Below are positions 11,389-22,400 of a DNA stretch of 64,000 bases, piece after piece. Origin of the DNA: Symbiodinium kawagutii (lineage: Eukaryota > Sar > Dinophyceae > Suessiales > Symbiodiniaceae); contig VSDK01018431.1 in NCBI GenBank assembly GCA_009767595.1, forward strand, positions 1 through 64,000, given 5' to 3'. The translations under genes were made by a program, and so were the position numbers. How positions within the stretch are numbered: position 1 is the stretch's first letter; every line of letters starts with the position of its first letter. The notes under the pieces were generated by a model. That model was not told the origin of the DNA, did not search any database, and saw nothing but the letters and a program-made list of their open reading frames with translations.

Positions 11389-11478
11389 ATGCGTGGACCG
11401 CCCCATCGATCTGCAGCCCCCCTTCGACCCCAGGCGGGAGTGTGGTGTGCGCGTGAAACGGGGGCCTGGTGGGCCTTG
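11389..11478 (+). CDS. Candidate coding exon
   Basis: GC-rich island after TTCGCCAG and before GTTTCG. The frame reads RCVDRPIDLQPPFDPRREC, then GVRVKRGPGGPW. Flanks switch from CCACCA-rich to GATGG-rich exactly at its borders. Its phase does not join directly to the exon at 12143, so at least one exon is missing between them or the border is off. Confidence 0.4.
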
Positions 11479-11500
11479 GTTTCGATGGTGAACCTCACAA

Positions 11501-11619
11501 TATGGCAACGGGTCAATATTAAGCAACCAACTAATAGGGGATTTCCACCAACAATAATAGGAGAAACAATGGTTAATGATGGGGAACCAGGGGTACGGGG
11601 TTTTGACCCATAGCCATAT
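11501..11619. mobile_element. Fold-back element, family A (GGGTCAA ends)
   Basis: Starts TATGGCAACGGGTCAATATT and ends TTTTGACCCATAGCCATA, giving inverted termini around an AT-rich core with ATTTCCACCAACAATAATAG and GGGGAACCAGGGGTACGGGG. Related copies lie at 40357-40474 and 46796-46905. No coding capacity. Confidence 0.65.
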
Positions 11620-12142
11620 CGTGATTGTAGGTGATAAGAATGTGATGTTAATGATGGATAACCTACTGATTAGTCATGAAAGATTATCAATGGCTGATTG
11701 TCAACCGCGCGTTAGTGGTGATAGTAGGGATCGTGAACGACAATAATGATGTTTCATCGTCCAACATGTATAGTGACTATCACTTCATGTTGATCATGCT
11801 ACTTATTGCCAGGTCATGATTCCTTACTACTGATGATGGTCAGAAATGTCACGATGGGTGCTAAAGGATCATGCGTCAGCTGTTGTTATATTCACCGATG
11901 GTCCCAAGGATGTTGCCATGGTTTTAACCAGTTGACCATCATTTTCACTATCTTATACAACATCATCAACCATCATTCACCACCCTTCACCATCATTTTC
12001 ACCATCATAACCCCCAATCCTCAAGCAGTTCCTGATGTTTACCATCATTTTCGCCGTCATTTTTGCTAATCCTTGGGCAGTTCCTGCTGTCTCATAACGG
12101 TTCAGATGGGGGGCGAATCATCCGCGCCCCACGTGCCGTTAG

Positions 12143-12274
12143 CTGCTCGCCGGTCCCAGGCAGGCGATTTACATCGCCGAGTTGGACTTCGGCGAGCCCA
12201 GTTTCGCCATCGATGCGCAGGCTGCTGAGGCGCCAGTTGGGGCTAAGGCAGGGCCTAAGGAGTTCGGTGATGGG
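12143..12274 (+). CDS. Exon candidate of the split gene
   Basis: After GTTAG and before GTGAATGG, 44 codons in phase 0: LLAGPRQAIYIAELDFGEPS, FAIDAQAAEAPVGAKAGPKE. It has a strong coding look (alternating hydrophobic and acidic). An internal donor GTGATG at 12267 is also possible. Confidence 0.45.
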
Positions 12275-13203
12275 GTGAATGGTGGTGGGTTGGGGGAGAT
12301 GGCGATGGGGGTAAGGGTTGGGGATATGATGGTGAACATAAATGATGGTGAATGGCAGGGTTGATGATGTGGCTGAGGGTTACGCTTTGATGTCAATGAT
12401 GGATGAAATGATGAGTTCAGTTTGCTGATGGTTGCTGAATAAGGATGTTTCATGACGCTTGGTGATCGTCCATGAAATACAGCCGTCGTCAAAACATTAT
12501 CACAGAACAAAATCCTGATCAGCCATTGCTAGCAATTATCACCCTACATCTTCAATCATGAGCCGCTGTCAGCCGTCATGAGTCATGAGCCATTGTCAAC
12601 CATGATGTATCGTTGTCAGGACCTCTAGCAGTCATTCCAGAGCAATATCAACCATCGAGTTTAAGCTATGTTTGGTTGTAAACCGGTCAGTCATTATCCA
12701 ATATTGACCGTTTCCCATCATTGACCATGAACCATCAATAGCCATCATCCAACATCAATTTACCATCAGTCAACCAGAATTGCAAATACTCTCAACCATC
12801 ATCACCATCATCATAAACCATCAGTTGACCATCATCAACAATCCTTGACCATCAACCATACTTGTCCACTAACGATCTTTGACAAATCACTAACCCTAGC
12901 ATTACCCCAAACACGCAACGATCATGTTCACCAACGATTTATTTGCCACGATCATTGATGGGTGAATCAATCGTGTAATTCAATAGTCCTTCATCTTGTG
13001 AGCCCTATCAACCATCATTGGAATCATTCACCAATGATTATCCCGCATCATCCATCATTTGCACTAATCATTCACCAACAATTCACAAATCAACCATCAT
13101 TTGAATCATTCACCAATCATTCACCAATCTCATGCCAGCCTTGATCAATCATTCTCCACCATCATCACCCATCGCTCGTGACCAGCTTAGCACCTGGGGC
13201 TAG
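12275..13203. other. Intron
   Basis: Begins with GTGGTGGGTTGG and GATGGTGAA words and ends with a long AACCATCATCACC-type tract (12720-13180), the opposite-strand complement. No gene seen. Confidence 0.4.
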
Positions 13204-13294
13204 GGCACCGACCTCGTGAATGCCGATGATGTCTCATCCACCAGATTGGTGGCCCCAGGCACGTTGCTCGCCGCGCCAGGGGTGGTTGGGACAT
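13204..13294 (+). CDS. Exon candidate of the split gene
   Basis: After GGCTAG and before GTTTTTTG. The frame GTDLVNADDVSSTRLVAPGT continues LLAAPGVVGT and leaves one base (T), which fits the next exon. Alternative donors lie at 13282 and 13285. Confidence 0.45.
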
Positions 13295-13501
13295 GTTTTT
13301 TGGTTATCATGATTTGCCAATGATCAAAATTAATCAAACATAATTAATTATCATCATTAATTCAACATGATTATTCCTGCTATGTTTGATAATTGGTTGA
13401 GGCGGATACTATTTTTGGTTCTCATGTCCTACCATCGGCCTTTATTAGCCACAAAGAAAATCCACCAGCACTCTCCCACCGCACGCGGGTCCGCGCCTCA
13501 G

Positions 13502-13590
13502 GCCATCAAGTTGAATCCACCGTCAAGGTGCAGAACGCCAAGACCCAGGTGCGGCGTAGCCAAGCGTCCGAGTGGAATGTCTTGAGGATG
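13502..13590 (+). CDS. Exon candidate of the split gene
   Basis: After CCTCAG and before GTGGAAAC. Taking one base from the previous exon it reads HQVESTVKVQNAKTQVRRSQ then ASEWNVLRM, and ends in phase 0. A second frame (AIKLNPPSRCRTPRPRCG) is also open, so the frame choice rests on joining to neighbours. Confidence 0.45.
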
Positions 13591-15416
13591 GTGGAAACCC
13601 TTAAGGATGGTTATGAGTGGATGATGCATGGTAATGCTTAATGGTTATGAGTGGTGGATGATGGTTGTTACTCATGATTGCTGGATGGTTTTAGCAGTGC
13701 TTTACACTGATTAATCATGAGTGATGGTTACCATGATGAGGGAGGAGTGCTGGTAAAGAGTGCTTGATAGTTGTTCATTCTGCTGAATGTTGGTGAATCA
13801 CGATTGCTCATTCATGGAATAATGGCGAATGATGGTATCGAACGATCTTTTCATAATGGCTGAACATGTTTTTGATGATGGCTGATGATCCATGGTGGTA
13901 ACTGATGGTTGGTGATGTTTCATGATGGTTCCTGACGGTTGATAGGAGCAATTTCAGGGATAGTGATGATTCACAGATATGCATAAGAAAGTGCATGTCA
14001 ATGTAACAAGAGGGAACATCGTGGTTGACAACGGTGGCCACTAATGGTTACGTGACAACAGTAGTAAATCATAGGGGGACACAGGCCAGCACTAAGGGTA
14101 CATACAACAAAGATAAGGACACCATTGCCAGCAATAAAGACAAAAAGGGCGATTTATGCATGTCCATGCACGCAAATCATTTGTAGAAAGTTATGAGCTT
14201 GTGCTGGTGATGCTGTTGCATTTTAGAATATACCATTTTTGTAGGGTAACTGATTGATGTGCGAATGCTTGCAATGTGGTCTCGTGAATGGAAGTAACAA
14301 TGGAAATCCAATTCTGATCACGGAATCACATCAAAGTGACAACAGTAAGACTTAGTATGTAGATGGCTTATGTGTGATGATATGATGAAGGATCATCAGT
14401 TACAACGATGCTGAGAATCATGCGCAGTATGAAGAAAGGGCTTCCAAGAATTTGGTGTCAACTAGAGTGCTCTCCTTTGTTAGGAAGTCAAAAAAATGGA
14501 ATCAGGTAATCTTGTGACTTGTGATTGCTGACAATCCATCAGCAAGGTCAAGATAATTAGAAACAGTGCTAATCAAACTCAGATCAAGTGTTTTGCAACA
14601 ATAAAACAATGAAAACGTCAATAATAGATAGCATCATGAAAGTCCTAAGTTGTGTTAACCAAGCCGATGTTGACCAGTGTTGTGACGAGCCACGCTATAC
14701 CCCCATTGTTACTGCCCATATCTGCCCCTGGTCAGTAACTCAGAGTGAGGTTAGTAGCACAAAGCACCAACTATTGCATCCGTCAGAGGAGCACCTGGAC
14801 TACTCCATCCATGTCCATCGCTTGACTGGCAAAGAGGCGCTGGCATTGGGCATAGAATTGGAACTGGGAAGAAGAGGATGGGCAGATTGCTGTTTCACGG
14901 AACAAAGCATGTGTGTAGTTCACCATGACCGATATGAATCGCTATTGACCATCATCATGGTTTCTTGTTCTTAACCAACTAGAATCATCCACTAGCCTTG
15001 CTCATGGTTGTTGGCCCACTGGTAACTCAAAAGTTCATCCCTGAGAGCCCTGGTTGCTGGCGCGATCAAGAGCCACTTGTGATGAACCGCTACAGCAACC
15101 GATCATCCATTTTCAACCACAGTTCGATATCATCAACCACTACCAACCATCGACCATTATTTCATCAATAATGAGGTTTGCTGTAGGTCACTCAGCCGAT
15201 GTACTGTTGATTATTGACCCCTTTCCTAACCCACAACCAACCACTCACCATCAACTTATTCACCAACCATGCATCATCATGAACTACCATTAATCACCAT
15301 CAAATAACCAACCACCAACCAACTAACCAACTCATCCATCAACCCATCAACCAACCCCCATGTCCCACCACCCTGACCCCTCCATCCCTCCACCCGTGGC
15401 GCCCTGGCCGTGGCAG
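13591..15416. other. Intron
   Basis: Starts with GGATGGTTATGAGTGG-type words and ends with CAACCATC and CCATCAACCCATC words (15100-15400). A less certain exon candidate lies at 14787-14910. Confidence 0.4.
14787..14910 (+). CDS. Weak candidate exon inside the 13.6-15.4 kb intron
   Basis: After CCGTCAG and before GTGTGT. It reads EHLDYSIHVHRLTGKEALAL then GIELELGRRGWADCC, within a 128-aa open frame (14588-14974). Its phase does not fit between the exons at 13502 and 15417, which join without it. It may be an alternative exon or chance. Confidence 0.25.
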
Positions 15417-15506
15417 ACGCACCTGCGACAGCTGCAGCTGCCGGGCGTGTCGTCTTTGGAGCCCAGCTTCAGCGAGGAGACGCAGGAGCTGCGCCTGGGA
15501 ACGCCG
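15417..15506 (+). CDS. Exon of the split gene
   Basis: Between GTGGCAG and GTGATC, exactly 30 codons in phase 0: THLRQLQLPGVSSLEPSFSE then ETQELRLGTP. Composition is high GC, against CAACC-rich sequence on the left and GATGG-rich on the right. Confidence 0.6.
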
Positions 15507-16877
15507 GTGATCCACGGTTGGTCGATGGTGGGTTGGCCATGGGTACCACTGGGTTAAGCTTGGTCAATGATGGGATCATGATGGGAGAATGGATCCATGG
15601 ATGGTTCAGTGCATTGGAGCCAGGGGTGCCCCGGGCCGCCCCTTTGAAGGGGGAGCAATTTGGAGCTACCACGAGGGTTCTAACCAGATGCTGGTATGGT
15701 TAATTAGTTGATGATGGGGTTCATGATGGTTGATGGTGGGTAGTGGTGATTGGTTTTTTAGTGGTGGTTCAATGTAGGAGAAAGGTTGGTTCATTGATTG
15801 CTCTTGATTGTTTAATAGATTGTTGATGTTGAAGGGTGGTCAATGATGGTCAACATGATAGTTTACGACTAGATGGTGCTTAGTGGTGCTGGACCATGGT
15901 TAGTTAATGGTTATTTATTGGTTATTGACGGGGTTAACTCAGAGAGAGGGATCAAAAAAGAAAAGGGGATGCATCAAGAAGAAATTGAGTTCTCAAAACA
16001 GAAGGAAGAAACAGCATTTATGAAGACGAAGCGTTCAAGAAAAAAATTGCCAGGGATCAAAAAATTGAGCTTACATAACCGAAGGAAAAGGGCGCAGCTT
16101 AGACAGCTCCTCTCTCTTCTGATTGTTTTCTTCTGCTCCTCACCCTTCTGTATTTGCAAGGCGTCCTTGCTTCCTTGCTTGCTTCCTTGCTTGCTTCCTT
16201 GCTTGCTTCCTTGCTTGCTTCCTTTGCTTGCTTTCCTTTTACCTAGATCTTTGCATTTTTCTAGATGCATCCTTTTTTTTGTTGATGCATCCCAATTGTT
16301 TTTTGATGCCTCTCCCGTTAACTCATGATTAATGATGGCCATTGATGATTACTGATCCTGATAATGGATAACTGATAAGTTAATTGATGGTTAGCTGGCT
16401 AAGCATGTGTTAGCCGCAGTTAATGATTGAGAATGGCTAATTGATGGTTAGTGTACGGTTGGTGATGGTTGATTTGGGGTTCATGATGGGTAATCAATCG
16501 TAAACAATGATTACCCTTGGTTGAACTGACAGTTTGATGCGAAAAAACTGACAAAATCGGTGCTTTCCACATCTATGTTGTGTTAATTCAGGACAACACA
16601 TGGGTCTTGCATCATTGCTAGATATTTTGTTGTGTAAAATATTTCACGTAAACGTAAACATGGAATTAGCAAAATGCATTCAAACACAAGTAGACGACAT
16701 GCACCTGCTATTCTGTCGACACACATGCACTTACACTCTGGTAAACTAAACCTTGCAGTGGCTTTACAGCATGTGTATACTAATGGCCACTAGTATATTG
16801 TATAATTGTATACCAAACTAGCCATGTCTATACCAAACATGGTTTGCCTATGATTAATGGCCATGTTTGGCTTCCAG
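15507..16877. other. Intron
   Basis: Begins with GGTTGGTCGATGGTGGGTTGG. Contains a CTTGCTTC microsatellite inside ORFs that are open on both strands only because of the repeat. Ends in AT-rich sequence and GGCTTCCAG. Confidence 0.45.
16164..16236. repeat. (CTTGCTTC)n microsatellite
   Basis: About eight units of CTTGCTTC/CTTGCTTG. Translations across it give the CLLPCLLP and GSKQGSKQ runs of the short ORFs here. Confidence 0.9.
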
Positions 16878-16998
16878 GTTAACCTACGAGAGGCTACAGA
16901 TCGACCACCGTTGACAGATCGCGGCAAGGACTACACCGTGCTGATGCCGGCGGAGTTGGACCGTCAGCAGCGCTCAGTGATGATGGTTAACCCTTGCG
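16878..16998 (+). CDS. Exon of the split gene
   Basis: After CTTCCAG and before GTCGATGATTGG. It reads VNLREATDRPPLTDRGKDYT, VLMPAELDRQQRSVMMVNPC and leaves one base (G). A shorter alternative ends before GTGATG at 16977. The longer form joins in frame with the exon at 24765, on the far side of the retrotransposon. Confidence 0.55.
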
Positions 16999-17800
16999 GT
17001 CGATGATTGGTTGGCCAATTTAAACCACATATGTTGACAAATAATGAACGCTTAGCGGTTAGCCAAGCATCACTAACCAAATTTCTTGTTGATGGAAACC
17101 AAATGATGGTTCACCAGTTTACCAGAGCGAATTATGGTCAATTAATGCATGATGTGTAGTTGATATGTGCCAGATGACAAATGATAGAACGTGAATCATG
17201 ATCTACCACCGGCTGATGTTTGATAGCTAGTGGTTCTTCAATGTTTCATGGCGAGGTCTTGAAATCGCAATATAAGCGTAGCGAAAAACAATACTTTTAA
17301 TAGATGCATGTGTTTGATCACGGTATGGCAGCCAGGACACGTTGATCATGGTTAAAGCAGCCAACATGCTTTTCTGGCAAGTCCACAGTTCATACTGTAC
17401 ACACTTGTTTGCGCTGCTTTACAGGGTTTCAAAGTTTATGTCGTGATGAGCCGTGGACATAAATAAAGCTGACCAACACTTGACAATAATGAGCAACCGT
17501 ATACAGTACCTCAGATGAAATTCGAATATGAGTGGAAGTTGTTTGCTTCCACTCGAATATGTAGCAGAATATAGATCTAGCATGGATATATGTGCATAAA
17601 CCACAGCAGTGGTAGATCTATCAAGTAGCTGGTACATTTCCTCGTTTTGTTTGTGCATGGCAATCAAATATATGTAACCTCAACATTAATCAACATTAAT
17701 CAACACTTAATCAACATCGATCAATACTAATCAACATGAATCAAGCTTATCACTATATCATTGAATTCACACATATAATTATGTAACATGTACATATATA
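16999..17800. other. Intron part left of the retrotransposon
   Basis: AT-rich with ATCAACATTAATCAAC repeats near 17680-17740. It ends in a short TA-rich tract that received the element. No gene seen. Confidence 0.5.
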
Positions 17801-17876
17801 TGGTTAGCTTGCGTGTTTTGCAAGTTTGAAGCATGTGGATGCCCCATTGTTCTCAACCTCAAGCACTTTCAGCCTC
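17801..17876 (+). repeat. Split direct repeat A1 (left terminus)
   Basis: A 75-76 bp block from TGGTTAGCTTGCGTGTTTTG to ACTTTCAGCCTC, repeated exactly at 24177-24252. Left flank is ACATATATA. Confidence 0.9.
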
Positions 17877-17887
17877 AAGGTAGATTA

Positions 17888-18316
17888 ATGCGGGAGGGAT
17901 TGGTGCATGGTGTTTGGCTGCTCACGCACTTTGCACGGACCTGGTACCATTCAGGGAGTGACCAATCCCTCTTCCTGAGTTTATCCACGGAGGTCAAAAT
18001 CCTTCAGGCCGAATTGCATCGGGCACATCGGCTGATTGAGGGGTACAGTGCCTTGGTGTCTCGGGACGACGCTAGTCTGCGATTTCAACTGTTGTGTACT
18101 CAGATTTTCACTGTGGTGATTGTCTTTTTGACAGCGGTATTGTGGTATTTGTGGGTGGTGCGGCGTAGACAACCTGCGGTTCTCTCGCGTCCCTTGCAGA
18201 TTTCAGATACAGGTGGCTCTAGCTCGGACAGTGAATCTCCGCAGCCACCCCCAATTGAGGCGAAGGTCTCTGGGCCACTCCGGCCGTCCTCATTGGGGAA
18301 GGGCAAGAGACGGTAA
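17888..18316 (+). CDS. ORF0: small single-pass membrane protein, 142 aa
   Basis: ATG 17888 to TAA 18314-18316. The frame is also open upstream into A1, but only from a GTG, so the ATG is preferred. Residues ~30-58 are a likely amphipathic or coiled-coil helix (STEVKILQAELHRAHRLIEG), residues 67-91 form one strong membrane segment (QIFTVVIVFLTAVLWYLWVV), followed by RRR, which predicts a cytoplasmic C terminus. The tail is Ser/Pro-rich and basic. Only three bases (GCA) separate its stop from the gag ATG, so the two may be translated from one transcript. I know no such ORF in standard DIRS-order elements. Function unknown. Confidence 0.55.
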   Translation: MREGLVHGVWLLTHFARTWYHSGSDQSLFLSLSTEVKILQAELHRAHRLIEGYSALVSRDDASLRFQLLCTQIFTVVIVFLTAVLWYLWVVRRRQPAVLSRPLQISDTGGSSSDSESPQPPPIEAKVSGPLRPSSLGKGKRR

Positions 18317-18319
18317 GCA

Positions 18320-19486
18320 ATGGGGGATTATTCTTTGGATATCCCTGATCCACAGGTATTGGTACACTTCCCACATGATCACAATGGCATTACAGAGCAT
18401 CATAGGATTCTTTTGGTGAAGTTGAGCCCTGGCCGATGGGTGGCGTCAAGTCCAGACTTCGAGCTCGAAGTTCTGGACCTCAACCTCAGACGTCATACTG
18501 TGATTGGCCGTAGGACTCGATATCCAGATGACTTGAATGATGTCTCCTATGTATTTGATCCCATTTCTCGCAATGAACTGGAAGATCTTCGCAGAAAGGC
18601 CAAGACCATGGCAGTTATCTTGGGTGATGGTGCACAAGAGGCTATCCAGGCGATGGTTTGGGTCTATGCTGATCCTTCATCTTCTCGACTCGGCAAAGAA
18701 GTTCCTAGGGAAATTGCTGACAATGCCGTGTTGCTTGGACAGAAAGGCATCGTCGAGGTAGAGGGTGAAGCTGAATGGATCCAAGAAATTGCAATGTCTG
18801 ACCTGCCGCAATTCAGTGAACAACGGAAGGGCGCTCTGGGAGATATTCGGACTATAGGACAGCATACAGATAGTCAGAACAAGAGGTTCACTTCTTTCCC
18901 TGATGCTATGTCCATCATGAAGCAGGCCGATGTTGCAGACTGGGGATTCAAGGGACCGCGGGCAACACGTGAGTTCCTCACCTCCATCCTGGAGGGGGGT
19001 ACAGACTTAGCTGCTTATCATTTGCAATGGGTGAAGCATTCTGGAGTCAACCCCAAAACCTCCTTGGTGTATGAGCACAAAACCCTGATGGAGTCGTTAC
19101 GGCTTGCAATATGTCGAGATCAACTCAACCCTCTGAACTGCATGGCCTTTGAGATTTTGGTCCGAAGATTGATACAGCTGGAGGTTGCGGTTGGACGATC
19201 CAACCACTCACCCGAGTTCTCCGGACTCGAAGTGTTGATGGAGAGCCCACTGCAAGAATCCGGTGCTGCCACGACAAAGGCACTGGACACCTGGCTGACA
19301 GAGCAACTTAAGAGCAAGTCGCAGATTCAGAAGCAAGCAAGACTTTATCGTGAAGAGTTTGGACATCGAGCTCCTGGTGCTTCCACTGCTGATGGAGGTG
19401 AGGCCCCAGGATGGAGGAGGAGGAAGAAGGCTGCCGCAAAAGCCAAAGCTGGCGCCGGTGGAAGTACCGGCGCGGGGGAAGCCTAG
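18320..19486 (+). CDS. gag: Gag-like ORF1 of the retrotransposon, 388 aa
   Basis: ATG 18320 in a GCAATGG context. Its position before the RT ORF, its size and a basic C terminus (WRRRKKAAAKAKAGAGG, residues ~363-380) fit a nucleocapsid or gag role. No classical CCHC zinc knuckle is visible in this frame; a Cys/His patch (FCFCCHE) occurs just downstream in another frame, so a zinc motif may have been lost to a frameshift. The last 76 bases overlap the RT frame. I know no close family by sequence. Confidence 0.65.
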   Translation: MGDYSLDIPDPQVLVHFPHDHNGITEHHRILLVKLSPGRWVASSPDFELEVLDLNLRRHTVIGRRTRYPDDLNDVSYVFDPISRNELEDLRRKAKTMAVILGDGAQEAIQAMVWVYADPSSSRLGKEVPREIADNAVLLGQKGIVEVEGEAEWIQEIAMSDLPQFSEQRKGALGDIRTIGQHTDSQNKRFTSFPDAMSIMKQADVADWGFKGPRATREFLTSILEGGTDLAAYHLQWVKHSGVNPKTSLVYEHKTLMESLRLAICRDQLNPLNCMAFEILVRRLIQLEVAVGRSNHSPEFSGLEVLMESPLQESGAATTKALDTWLTEQLKSKSQIQKQARLYREEFGHRAPGASTADGGEAPGWRRRKKAAAKAKAGAGGSTGAGEA

Positions 19487-22400
19487 GTTTTGTTTTTGCT
19501 GCCATGAGAGGAGCTCACTGCTCTCCTGGCACCAACATTCACAGTGAGCGCCATTGGGAGAAGCTTCGCTCCCATGGAGACCCTTTTCCTTTGGATCCGT
19601 GCTGGGTTGAGTCCAGTGCTTTGAAAAAGGGGGTCAGTTTTCCACAGCGGGGAAATTGGTCAGCGTCGTCGTTGAACAGCCTTGCTTTGCAGGATTCGAA
19701 TTCAAACATTCAGCAATTTCTCCGTGATAGACCTCCGACTCATGTGCAGACCCAAGTGATTGACAGGATTGTTGAATGCCTACAGGATGCTGAAGAGCCC
19801 CCTGAGGGCTTTGACGGCCCCACATGTCTGCAATCCATGACGGATGGGAAGTGCCTCTACAACGAGGAGCCGAAGAACTTAGCTTCCTATGAGTTTGAGA
19901 AGGTCAAGGTTCTCAAAGCACAGCTCAAGCCACGTCGGCTTGAGGAGGTTCTGCCCAGTCATGCCCGGAGCATACTCCAGAGATATCAGTCCTTGATTGA
20001 AAAGAGTTCCAGCGAAGTTGCAGCCGAAGAGCCATGCGACATCACACCGTACTGGGACCCGAAGCTCCAGCACTCAGACAAAGAGAAAGTGCGACTGATT
20101 GTGGCATTGGCAAACCAGGGCCTCGTGACCTTTCGAAGATCGATAAAAGAGCGCATTGGCCTGTTTTTCGTCAAGAAGAAAACCCCGGAATATATCCGCC
20201 TTGTGCTAGACAGTCGTCGTGTTAATGCTCACCACAAGACTCCCCCGACTACTAGGTTGGCTACTCCGAGATCGTATTTGGATATACAATTTGGTTGCGA
20301 CGGTGATAAACCTTTGGCTTATGGGATTGAAGCGGACGTTGCAGACTGCTTTTATAATTATTACAGTGAAGAACTAGCCAGTTGGTTTGGATTGGATCGC
20401 CCTGGGACTATTGGTTTTTGGAAGTCGTCTGGATGGAATGGATCGCCGCTATATGATGATTCAACTGGTACTTTCTACGAACCTTTAGATTCCGATGTTG
20501 TCTTTCCCGTATTCAGAGGTCTCAGTATGGGGTGGGCCTGGTCACTTTATTTTGCCAACGAAAGTGTGAACTACATCACCGCTGGAATGGTTGAACGACC
20601 CCTTCACGAAATTCGGGACAAAGCACCACCCCCATCTCTGGATGATGGACCTGTGACAGGAGTCTACGTGGACAATATCAGCATCATTGCTCGATCCAAA
20701 GCTGAAGCTACTGAAGCTGCTAGGCGGGTAGCCGAACATTTTCAGAAGGCCAACATCCCGCTTACTTGGAGTACACCCGAGCCGGTGACATGTTTTGAGA
20801 CTGTTGGGATCATTTTGGATTTCAATCATGGTACAATCCGCAACAAGCCGAAGAGACTTTGGAAAGCGTTTTTTGCTGGGAGAGAACTTTTACGACGAAA
20901 ACGGGTTCCTGTTAAGCTGGTCGAAATCTGGTTGGGACATATGACTTCGTTATTCATGTTGACTCCTGCTGCATTGTCGAGTTTCTTCCATATATATCGG
21001 TTTGTACAACAACATAGACACCATCGAGCTGTTATATGGTCTTCAGTGCGACGTGAGATCAAACATAGCTTGGGCCTTTTGTGGCTTACCACTTCACACC
21101 TCTCCTTTGACCCTGTGCTCCAGGTAGATTGCGGTGATTCATCCTCTGGGGCCTTTGCTCTGCTGACAACATGGGCCAAAAAGGGGGAGGTCGCGGAGAT
21201 CTGCAAGTTCCGCGAGGCGTGGAGGTTCCAACCACTTCCAATTGAAGTTCAACAAGCTGCAGCCACAGGGTCTAGGGCGGAACTCATCAAAGCTCTGGAT
21301 GAGCTTGGTAATGACTGGACAGGGGGCATTCTGCATTCTGAAGAACTGCAATGTGGGAGCAAGTTTGGAGCTGGCTTCTCAACAGAATATGCCGACTGGT
21401 TGATTGCAGCGATGGAGGACAACAACTCTTGGATTCGAACCAGCGCTGTCAGATCCCAGTTGAAGGCAAAACCTCGTCGTAAGTTAGAATACGAGGCTCC
21501 AACCATGGTCCCACCTCTACCTGAACCTTTGTGCAATAAGAACCGATACTCTTTGCTCTGGAGGAAGCGATGGAGGAAGACTGATATGCATATCAATGCC
21601 AAGGAAGCTATGGTTTGTGTGTCATCATTGAGAAGAACAGCACGTGTCGCATCTCTCCACCGAAAGCTCAAAGTGACCCTCACGGACAACATCACAGCTC
21701 TCACTGTTTTTGAGCGGGGGAGATCAAGTTCCTTTGCGTTGAACCGACTTTGCCGCAATGCCTGTGCTTATCAACTGGCCTGTGGACTCAGGTGGCGTTT
21801 ACGTCACATTGAGACACTGCGAAACCCTGCCGATGAGGACTCTCGATTTCACCAGCATAGAACCAACACATCAAGTCAACCCCAACGGAAGTTGCTCCCC
21901 GTTGAGGTTGGTCGTAACATGGGCAAGATCAATCGTGTGAGACCAAGAACTGAAGATGTGGAAACTGGCTTGGTTTCTCAAGCCGCACAGATTTGTGAAC
22001 ATCCATCAAGTTCTTCGAGCAGCACGGCTGAGCCTTCCCGTGGAGCGGGACTTTTCCTTGAGATTTTTGCTGGTACTGGTAGACTCACGGCAGCGATCAA
22101 GAATGCGGGCATGGCGACATTGGCACCCATCGACTTTCTCAATGGAAGTCACCATGACATGAGGAGACGGGCGTCGCAGCTGGCGGTGTTGGCCTTCCTC
22201 AAAGCTGGTTGGGTGAGGTTTGTACACTTAGGAACCCCATGTACTGTGTTTAGCCGTGCACGGCACTTTATCAAGAACCATGAACGAGCTAGAGAACGTG
22301 AACGTGTTGGAGTCGAACTAGGTCTTTTTAGTGCTGAAGTTATCGAGGTTTGCAATAGATACAACATACACTGGAGCTTAGAGAACCCTCGATCTTCACG

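Noticed and set aside
15873..16342. Overlapping plus and minus ORFs of 120-150 aa
   Set aside because: Both are kept open by the CTTGCTTC microsatellite and have repeat-derived protein sequence.
17813..17887. N-terminal extension of ORF0 from within repeat A1
   Set aside because: The longer frame starts at GTG, and no in-frame ATG precedes 17888 before a stop at 17762.
21249..21758. 169-aa minus-strand ORF and similar ones inside the retroelement
   Set aside because: Shadows of the RT/RNase H frame, with no recognisable motifs.
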